In this document: positions 43,526 through 48,445 of the stretch, piece by piece
Layout of the letters: each line of letters begins with the position of its first letter
Numbering within the stretch: the first letter of the stretch is position 1
Assembly (NCBI GenBank): GCA_013151645.1
Contig: JAADHU010000077.1
Span: 1-48,445, forward strand
Source of the DNA: Gammaproteobacteria bacterium
Lineage (GTDB): Bacteria > Pseudomonadota > Gammaproteobacteria > Steroidobacterales > Woeseiaceae
Length of the DNA stretch: 48,445 bases
Reading direction: 5' to 3'
Made by a program: the position numbers and the translations under genes
Notes under the pieces: model-generated
The model's input: only the letters and a program-made list of their open reading frames with translations
The model's database searches: none
What the model was told of the DNA's origin: nothing

Positions 43526-44269
43526 ATGTCGCAACGTTGGAAAAAATTCCGGTTTGTCGTCATCGGCTGCATCGCCGCCATGATCGCATTGCCCGGCGAG
43601 ACGGTATTGGCCGAAGCTACCATTGTGCCCCACGAGGCCTTTTACAAAGTCAGGATCAGTATCTTTGGCGGTACGATGCGCACGACGGTTACGGCGACTG
43701 AAGGAGGCTTCGTATCAAGATCAGTTATCAAGCCGTCCGGATTCGCCCGGCTGTTGATGCGCGGTTCGATTGAGGAACGCTCTGAATTCATGCTGGACGC
43801 GGACGGTATTCGACCATTGCACTATGCATCGTCGGACACCCTGTCGAAGAAAGACAAGTTCATGACATTCGATTTCGACTGGAGCAACGAACGGGTAAGC
43901 GGCAGGATTAACGATCAGGATTTCACTTTCGAGCTGGATCGAGAGGTTCATGATCGCGTATCCATTCAATACGAGCTGATGTACAAGCTGCTAAACGGTG
44001 AGACGAACAGCGAGTACGCGTTGCTTGACGGTGCCCGCTTGAAGCAACTGCAGGTCAGCAACATTGGCACGAAAATCATCACAACGCCGTTCGGCAAATT
44101 CGAGGCGATTGGTATTCAACATCGGGCTAAAAACTCTTCGCGAGTGAGCACGCTTTGGTGCGCTGAGGCACTGGGATTTCTGCCTGTCCTGATCGAACAA
44201 CATCGTGACGGAAAACGTCGCGTCCGGGCGGTTCTGACTCACTACGCGCCGTTGGGGAAAGGCCCCTGA
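43526..44269 (+). CDS. DUF3108-family periplasmic protein
   Basis: A 247-residue protein with a signal peptide (FVVIGCIAAMIALPGETVLA). The body matches DUF3108: an early HEAFYKVRISIFGGTM strand, RSEFMLDADGIRPLHYASSD, FDFDWSNERVSG, and a late THYAPLGK. These predicted beta-rich proteins are often found with outer-membrane lipid genes; no enzymatic role is established. I started at ATG 43526, seven bases after the acyltransferase stop. Confidence 0.85.
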   Translation: MSQRWKKFRFVVIGCIAAMIALPGETVLAEATIVPHEAFYKVRISIFGGTMRTTVTATEGGFVSRSVIKPSGFARLLMRGSIEERSEFMLDADGIRPLHYASSDTLSKKDKFMTFDFDWSNERVSGRINDQDFTFELDREVHDRVSIQYELMYKLLNGETNSEYALLDGARLKQLQVSNIGTKIITTPFGKFEAIGIQHRAKNSSRVSTLWCAEALGFLPVLIEQHRDGKRRVRAVLTHYAPLGKGP

Positions 44270-44279
44270 CAGCAGACGC

Positions 44280-44705
44280 CTAGCCGAGTGAAATCGATAA
44301 TTGCATTGCCAGAAAAAGGCCGGCCGTGACGAGGCCACTGAGGGCAAGAATCGCCCCCCATCGAACGAGCGCCGGGGCGTGATTCGCACCAGCGACAAAA
44401 GGCGCTATTGGCAACGCTGCGACACAAAGCAGGGGCAACGCGATGCGACCAATCGCAGGGTACCGATAGCTCCATCGGCGCAATTCGGTTCTGCTTTTTA
44501 CGTGCTTGGCAATCACGTGGAGATTGCCAAGCTGCTCGGTGGCAAGGCGCACGGTTTCGTGCTCCGAAATACCCTGCTGAGCGATATCGTGACGAATGTC
44601 GTCATAGTGATCGCGAAGCTCTGTCATTGTACGCCGGACGAATCGGGGCGAAATACCCGCGTCAAGCAGGTGGCTTCGCAACGCTTCGAAATCGGGCTCA
44701 GGCAC
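44280..44705 (-). CDS. Small membrane protein partner of PadR (HAAS/DUF1700-like)
   Basis: About 141 residues. The soluble N-terminus (DFEALRSHLLDAGISPRFVRRTMTEL, then RHDIAQQGISEHETVRLATEQLGN) is a HAAS-type helical signalling domain, followed by two transmembrane helices (ALPLLCVAALPIAPFV, AILALSGLVTAGLFLAMQ). The start GTG 44705 overlaps the padR stop by eight bases and has GGAG upstream; ATG 44759 is also in frame. PadR-HAAS gene pairs are common and often tune membrane stress or transport. Confidence 0.75.
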   Translation of the reverse strand: MPEPDFEALRSHLLDAGISPRFVRRTMTELRDHYDDIRHDIAQQGISEHETVRLATEQLGNLHVIAKHVKSRTELRRWSYRYPAIGRIALPLLCVAALPIAPFVAGANHAPALVRWGAILALSGLVTAGLFLAMQLSISLG

Positions 44706-45012
44706 GGCTTGCTGCTCCAAGAGCGGCGTTGATTCCCGATTGAATGCGCTGCCATTCATGCTGCAATATCCCAAGTCGCTTGCGACCCTTCGCCGTTACA
44801 GAATAATACACTCGCGTTCGTCCCGCGACCTTTTTACGCCGTGCTTTTAATGCGCCGCTTTGCTCCAGTCCATGTAAGACGGGATAGATAACGCCCTCGC
44901 CGAGCGTAATCGTTTCGCCGGTCACGCCGCGAATTCGTTTTACCAGCTCGTAGCCGTACATTTCTTCGGCATTGAGCTGCTGCAGCAGAAGCAATTCGGG
45001 TACACCGCTCAT
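44698..45012 (-). CDS. PadR-family transcriptional regulator
   Basis: About 104 residues from ATG 45012 (MSGVPELLLLQQLNAEEMYGYEL). It has the winged helix typical of PadR (YGYELVKRI, EGVIYPVLHGLEQSGAL, RTRVYYSVTAKGRKRL). TTG 45036 is also in frame. It is a dimeric repressor that senses small phenolic-type or other ligands. The upstream region (45066-45146) has the expected palindromic sites over its own promoter, so autorepression is likely, with the TonB-like gene on the other side as a second target. Confidence 0.9.
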   Translation of the reverse strand: MSGVPELLLLQQLNAEEMYGYELVKRIRGVTGETITLGEGVIYPVLHGLEQSGALKARRKKVAGRTRVYYSVTAKGRKRLGILQHEWQRIQSGINAALGAASRA

Positions 45013-45065
45013 GAAAGGTGGATTGGATTGTGCCAATGAAGTCCCCGTCTTTAACCCAGCTTCTC

Positions 45066-45146
45066 AACATACCTCGCGCTGCGAGGTATGTCAATATATA
45101 CATCGTAGCGCAAGGTATGTAGTCTATACATCGTTCCACAAGGTAT
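45066..45146. promoter_or_regulatory. padR/tonB-like divergent operator-promoter
   Basis: On the minus strand -35 TTGACA (45094-45089), 17 bp and -10 TATGTT (45071-45066) form a near-consensus sigma70 promoter for padR. A perfect 10-bp-arm inverted repeat CATACCTCGC-GCT-GCGAGGTATG (45068-45090) fills its spacer and touches both hexamers. Two further palindromes follow: ATGT-8N-ACAT at 45088-45103 and ATGTA-5N-TACAT at about 45117-45131. AGGTAT recurs at 45084, 45113 and 45141, spaced 29 and 28 bp. ATGT-8N-ACAT is the known PadR consensus shape, so this is probably a multi-dimer operator. Confidence 0.7.
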
Positions 45147-45192
45147 CACGGCGGGCCGTCTCGATGAACCGGGACCAACACGAGGAAGCACA

Positions 45193-45789
45193 ATGATGAC
45201 ACGTTACCTAACCTCCGCATCACTCGGCGTGACCATGACTTTGGGTTTGTTGTATCTCATGCATATACTGATCGACACCGGCAAGGCCGTCGGAACCGAT
45301 CCGGTGAAAGGCCCCGATCTGGCATGGATACTCCCTCCGACCGAAGACTTACCCCCGCAGCTTGACGAGCGCATCGAACCGCCACCACCGCCCATGATAC
45401 CGCCGACGAATCGGGCGCCAGAATCCACTGAATCAAGCGGTACCGGCACCGGTGTCTCGATCTCTTTGAAACAACCCGAAAGCGCGCGGCCAAAATTCGG
45501 ACCGCCGGCTTTCACCGACGGTCCTCTCGTCAATATCGTGCGAGTACAGCCAGCGTATCCGATGCGGGCGTTGACACAGAACATAGAAGGCTATGTCACG
45601 GTGGGCTTCGACGTTAGCCCGGAAGGCTCGGTGATTAATGTTTTTGTGCTCGATTCTTCGCACACATTGTTCGAAAAATCCGCTATTGAGGCAGCCTACC
45701 GGTTTCGCTTTAAATCCCGGGTGGTCGATGGCGTTCCGGTTGGTACCACCGGGCTACGCAATCGATTTCGATTCAAGATCGATAAATAG
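45193..45789 (+). CDS. TonB-like energy-transducer protein
   Basis: A 198-residue protein with one N-terminal transmembrane helix (LGVTMTLGLLYLMHILI), a proline-rich periplasmic stretch (PPPPPMIPP) and a C-terminal TonB domain (RVQPAYPMRALTQNIEGYVTV ... FEKSAIEAAYRFRFK). It would couple the proton gradient, with ExbB/ExbD (not present here), to outer-membrane receptors such as the two in this window. GAGGAAG precedes ATG 45193. Expression is probably controlled by the divergent PadR. Confidence 0.92.
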   Translation: MMTRYLTSASLGVTMTLGLLYLMHILIDTGKAVGTDPVKGPDLAWILPPTEDLPPQLDERIEPPPPPMIPPTNRAPESTESSGTGTGVSISLKQPESARPKFGPPAFTDGPLVNIVRVQPAYPMRALTQNIEGYVTVGFDVSPEGSVINVFVLDSSHTLFEKSAIEAAYRFRFKSRVVDGVPVGTTGLRNRFRFKIDK

Positions 45790-45809
45790 TGACTTAAGAG
45801 GTTCAGTTT

Positions 45810-45874
45810 AAGGGGGGTGCGTATTCGGTCGTACCTTTCATCCCGCCGGGTGACGGTCAGATGCATCCCCCTTT
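45810..45874. terminator. Possible bidirectional terminator
   Basis: Between the convergent TonB-like and lipoprotein genes, AAGGGGGGTGC at 45810 pairs with GCATCCCCCTT at 45863 across a long internal loop of about 42 bases that contains its own CCG/CGG pairing. On the plus strand the stem ends in TTTCTT. The long loop lowers confidence. Confidence 0.35.
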
Positions 45875-45888
45875 CTTAACGATCGCCG

Positions 45889-46482
45889 TCAATCGCGCCT
45901 GAATGTTTGAACGTTAGTCACCTCTTCGCCTTGCTTGCTGCGAAAGGTAATCTGTCGACGTAACCGCGATCCATTGTCCAGAACCTGGTAGCGCTCCGTT
46001 AGCTTCATACGCTCGTCATCCAGCGTCTCTACGACGAACTGGTCGCCTTCCCAGCCAGAGACGCGTTGTGCTCTGACGGCGCCCACGCTGATGGTACGGG
46101 CCTCGCCAAAGTGGTACTCCTCAACGATGGATCGGTCAAAACTGATGAACAAGCCCGTTTCGGTCCGGGTGATCTTGAGCATCTTGCCGTTTTTCAGAAA
46201 CACATGCACCAGACCACCCACCACGGGCCTCGGTGCGTGGTCGCCTTTCTTTTGCGCTGAGTTAAAGCGGCGGTTTTCCTTTTTTTCATCCACATCGTTG
46301 GTGGCACGAATCGCGCGATCCAGGTCGCGTTTGGCGTTGTCGATGTTCTCCAGCATGATCCATTGACCCGGCAACGTTTCATTCGAGGGCGCATCGTGGC
46401 TTTTGCGCAGCAGTAACTCCGGGGCAGTACACCCACTGAGAACCAATGACAAAAGTACCAGCAGCGAAATATTCGTGTTCAT
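45889..46482 (-). CDS. Hypothetical lipoprotein
   Basis: A 197-residue protein from ATG 46482 with a clear lipobox (LVLSGCTAP, Cys at about residue 18). A charged region rich in Lys, Asp and Glu (TNDVDEKKENRRFNSAQKKGD) follows, then beta-rich sequence. I recognise no family. It is probably attached to the outer membrane, facing the periplasm. The divergent neighbour is the oxidoreductase at 46678. Confidence 0.75.
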   Translation of the reverse strand: MNTNISLLVLLSLVLSGCTAPELLLRKSHDAPSNETLPGQWIMLENIDNAKRDLDRAIRATNDVDEKKENRRFNSAQKKGDHAPRPVVGGLVHVFLKNGKMLKITRTETGLFISFDRSIVEEYHFGEARTISVGAVRAQRVSGWEGDQFVVETLDDERMKLTERYQVLDNGSRLRRQITFRSKQGEEVTNVQTFRRD

Positions 46483-46677
46483 AAAATGCCGAGTTGGGTT
46501 ATAAAGCGCGGCCCGACGACCGGCCACTGTCCCGTGGTTTCTGCGATGACTGAAATTGCTTCCACCGCAACGATCGGAGCAACGTTATACTACGAACCGG
46601 GTATTGGGAAGTACACAGTGGCTCCGTCGCTGGCGGACAATATCAGCGTTCCGACGGACCAACGAGTGAGTAACGTT

Positions 46678-48027
46678 ATGAATAGCGATCAGGTTGCAAG
46701 TACCTGGAGTGGCGAACTTGCGCCGCCAGCAGTATGTCCGGAGGCTGCCGATATCGTCATTATCGGTGGCGGTATTGTCGGTGTATCGACGGCATGGTTT
46801 CTGGCTCGACAGGGCGTACGTGTTGCGCTGTGCGAGAAAGGCTTCATTGCCGGCGAGCAGTCGGGGCGCAACTGGGGCTGGGTTCGTGTGCAAGGCCGCG
46901 ATCCCCGGGAAGTGCCCATGATGATCGAGAGCCTGAAAATCTGGCGAACGCTGGCCGAGGACATCGGTGAAGATGTCGGTTTTACCGAAGGCGGTTGCCT
47001 CTATCCTGCGAGAACGCACAAAGAGCTTGCCACGCTTGCGGCGTGGCAGGACGTCGCGCAAGAATTTGGTGTGCCAACCCGCGTCATCTCCGGCGATGAA
47101 CTGGTTGCCCAGGTAGGAGCGGCCTCCTCCCACTGGGTCGGTGGTTTGTACACGCATAACGACGGTCGGGCCGAACCGCACAAGGCGACAGCCGCCATTG
47201 CTCGTGCCGCCGTCAGGGAGGGAGCGAATCTGATGACCGCCTGTGCCGTGCGTGGCATCGAAACCACTGCGGGCAGCATTTCCGCCGTCGTCACAGAGCA
47301 TGGCCGCATAAAAACGTCCACGGTTCTGTGTGCCGCGGGTGCATGGTCTTCGCTGTTTTGCGGTTCCCTCGGTATCTCATTGCCGCAACTCAAAGTGCGC
47401 GGCACCGTTGCTCGCACAGCCCCGGCCAAGAGTTCAATTCGGGGCAACGTATTTGACGAGAAACTCGGCATACGCCCGCGACAGGATGGCGGCTATACCG
47501 TGGCGCATGGCACGATCATCGACCACAGCATTACACCCGCCACGTTTCGTTACGCGTTCAAATTTCTGCCGGCGCTCAAAGAGGAGATTCGCTCTTTACG
47601 CATTTCGATTGGCAAAGATTTCTTCGATGAGCTAAGAATGCCGAAAAGCTGGTTGCTAGATGCTGAATCGCCTTTCGAAACCATGCGGGTGCTGAACCCG
47701 GAACCCAATCCAAAGGTACTGGCCGGAATCAAAAAGAATCTTGCCGCGACCTTTACCGAACTCGCAAACGTCGAAATTGTCGAGTCCTGGGCGGGCATGG
47801 TGGAAACGTCGCCCGATGTCGTGCCGATCATTTGCGCCGAAGATGCCCTGCCGGGATTTTTCATTGCGACCGGATTCAGCGGACACGGATTCGGCCTCGG
47901 ACCGGGCGCGGGCAAGGCCATTGCGGCGATGCTTACGGGCAACGATGTTGGCATCGATCTGTCGGCATTCCGGCTCAGCCGATTCTTCGATGGCAGCCCG
48001 ATTCGAGTGTATTCAGCGGCCGTGTAG
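46678..48027 (+). CDS. FAD-dependent oxidoreductase, DAO family
   Basis: A 449-residue flavoenzyme of the D-amino-acid-oxidase/glycine-oxidase group. The dinucleotide motif IVIIGGGIVGVSTAWFLA is at about residues 24-41, with GRNWGWVRVQGRDPRE shortly after and the C-terminal GFSGHGFGLGPGAGKAI. Members oxidise amino acids, sarcosine or gamma-glutamyl-putrescine-type amines. I chose ATG 46678, which puts the FAD motif at the normal distance. The in-frame upstream extension of 64 codons overlaps the promoter region and is probably not translated. Confidence 0.9.
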   Translation: MNSDQVASTWSGELAPPAVCPEAADIVIIGGGIVGVSTAWFLARQGVRVALCEKGFIAGEQSGRNWGWVRVQGRDPREVPMMIESLKIWRTLAEDIGEDVGFTEGGCLYPARTHKELATLAAWQDVAQEFGVPTRVISGDELVAQVGAASSHWVGGLYTHNDGRAEPHKATAAIARAAVREGANLMTACAVRGIETTAGSISAVVTEHGRIKTSTVLCAAGAWSSLFCGSLGISLPQLKVRGTVARTAPAKSSIRGNVFDEKLGIRPRQDGGYTVAHGTIIDHSITPATFRYAFKFLPALKEEIRSLRISIGKDFFDELRMPKSWLLDAESPFETMRVLNPEPNPKVLAGIKKNLAATFTELANVEIVESWAGMVETSPDVVPIICAEDALPGFFIATGFSGHGFGLGPGAGKAIAAMLTGNDVGIDLSAFRLSRFFDGSPIRVYSAAV

Positions 48028-48079
48028 CGGATTCTTCCCGGCATATCAGGTTCGGCGTGCCAGGCTGCGGGAAGAAAAT

Positions 48080-48148
48080 ATGTCGGCAGCCATAATGAAT
48101 GAACTGCTTTCGAAGGCGCAGTTTCGATCACTTGTCTGGAAAGAATAA
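48080..48148 (+). CDS. Candidate 22-residue small open frame
   Basis: An ATG at 48080, five bases after GGGAAG-type sequence, opens a 22-codon frame (MSAAIMNELLSKAQF... ending WKE) before TAA. The ribosome site is good, but the length gives no other evidence. It may be a small protein, the start of a decayed gene cut off by the repeat array, or chance. Confidence 0.2.
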   Translation: MSAAIMNELLSKAQFRSLVWKE

Positions 48149-48167
48149 CAGCAGGTGCATCTGCCGA

Positions 48168-48379
48168 TACGCGACCTCCTGAGCCCCGGTCGCGTGTCAG
48201 GTCACGCTCCTACAGCGGTGCCCATAGAATAATTGTAGGAGCGTCACCTGAGGCGCGACCTCCTGAGCCCGGTCGCGTGTCAGGTCACGCTCCTACAGCG
48301 GTGCCAATAGAATAATTGTAGGAGCGTCACCTGAGGCGCGACCCTCTTAAGCCCGGTCGCGTGTCAGGTCACGCTCCTG
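48168..48379. repeat. REP-pair (BIME-like) tandem array, 83-84 bp period
   Basis: Three copies of one head start at about 48171, 48255 and 48338 (GCGACC-C/T-CCT type), 84 and 83 bp apart. Each full unit holds an inverted pair: GGTCGCGTGTCAGGTCACG then CTCCTAC on one side, GTAGGAGCGTCACCTGAGG then CGCGACC on the other; these are reverse complements with few mismatches. The linker GCGGTGCC, then C or A, then ATAGAATAAT is nearly identical between copies. The last copy is cut after CACGCTCCTGA. The GTAGGAGCG core is that of REP elements known from gammaproteobacteria and linked to RAYT transposases. Confidence 0.85.
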
Positions 48380-48445
48380 ACATCAATGCTTTCCGGAGTG
48401 CCGAAGCCAAAGAACCTCGTCGCATAACCTTGATGGCCTCCAAAT

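Noticed and set aside
46486-46677. 64-codon N-terminal extension of the DAO oxidoreductase
   Set aside because: The sequence is not oxidoreductase-like and covers the intergenic region; the FAD motif is correctly placed from ATG 46678.
48150-48400. CRISPR array
   Set aside because: The repeats are long, palindromic and have near-identical linkers, not unique spacers; no cas genes are present.

Overview
The window looks like chromosome of a Gram-negative bacterium, most likely a gammaproteobacterium of the Woeseiales/Steroidobacterales kind. The sequence shows TonB-dependent receptors, an OprO/OprP-type porin, lipoprotein signal peptides, an ECF sigma/FecR/STN-receptor relay, a CadC-like winged-helix/TPR regulator and a REP-type palindrome array built on a GTAGGAGCG core. 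The taxonomic placement is inference. I see no rRNA, tRNA, CRISPR, transposase or phage gene.

Region 1 (1-22 kb) is catabolic. A serine-hydrolase lipoprotein (cut by the left edge) and a type-B carboxylesterase diverge. A single-direction block of 14 genes then runs on the minus strand from 16541 down to 3016. In transcription order it holds an HSL-type hydrolase, an acetoin-dehydrogenase-like E1alpha/E1beta pair, two tandem SDRs, a VOC protein, a second E1alpha/E1beta pair, one E2, an acyl-CoA synthetase, an MBL-fold hydrolase, a FAD monooxygenase, a DUF2783 protein and a second VOC protein. A LuxR-type regulator diverges from it. A TonB receptor and a cupin dioxygenase-like gene follow on the plus strand. 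The likely logic is uptake, ester hydrolysis, dehydrogenation or hydroxylation, then thiamine-dependent cleavage to acyl-CoA; the substrate cannot be read from the sequence. Three genes here carry frameshifts: the carboxylesterase near its start, E2 inside the lipoyl domain, and one E1alpha through an exact 5-bp tandem duplication. This means either decay of the pathway or errors in the underlying sequence.

Region 2 (22-35 kb) holds a PhzF-type isomerase and a class II glutamine amidotransferase, then an envelope locus: a LicC-like nucleotidyltransferase, an ABC-exporter-like protein whose ATPase domain has lost its catalytic motifs, a CDP-glycerol glycerophosphotransferase-like enzyme and a phosphate-type porin. 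An ECF sigma factor, a FecR anti-sigma and an STN-type TonB receptor come next, then an SRPBCC protein and a PAP2/DgkA lipid-phosphate pair. I read this as a candidate glycerol-phosphate (teichoic-acid-like) envelope-modification locus in a Gram-negative.

Region 3 (35-45 kb) holds a DUF962 protein, a CadC-like regulator and a small membrane protein, then a lipid-type biosynthetic operon of P450, fatty-acyl-AMP ligase fused to ACP, and KAS III. Diverging from it are a DUF374 acyltransferase and a DUF3108 protein. Region 4 (44-48 kb) holds padR plus a small membrane partner, divergent from a TonB-like gene across a repeat-rich operator/promoter. A lipoprotein, a DAO-family oxidoreductase and an 83-84 bp REP-pair tandem array close the window.
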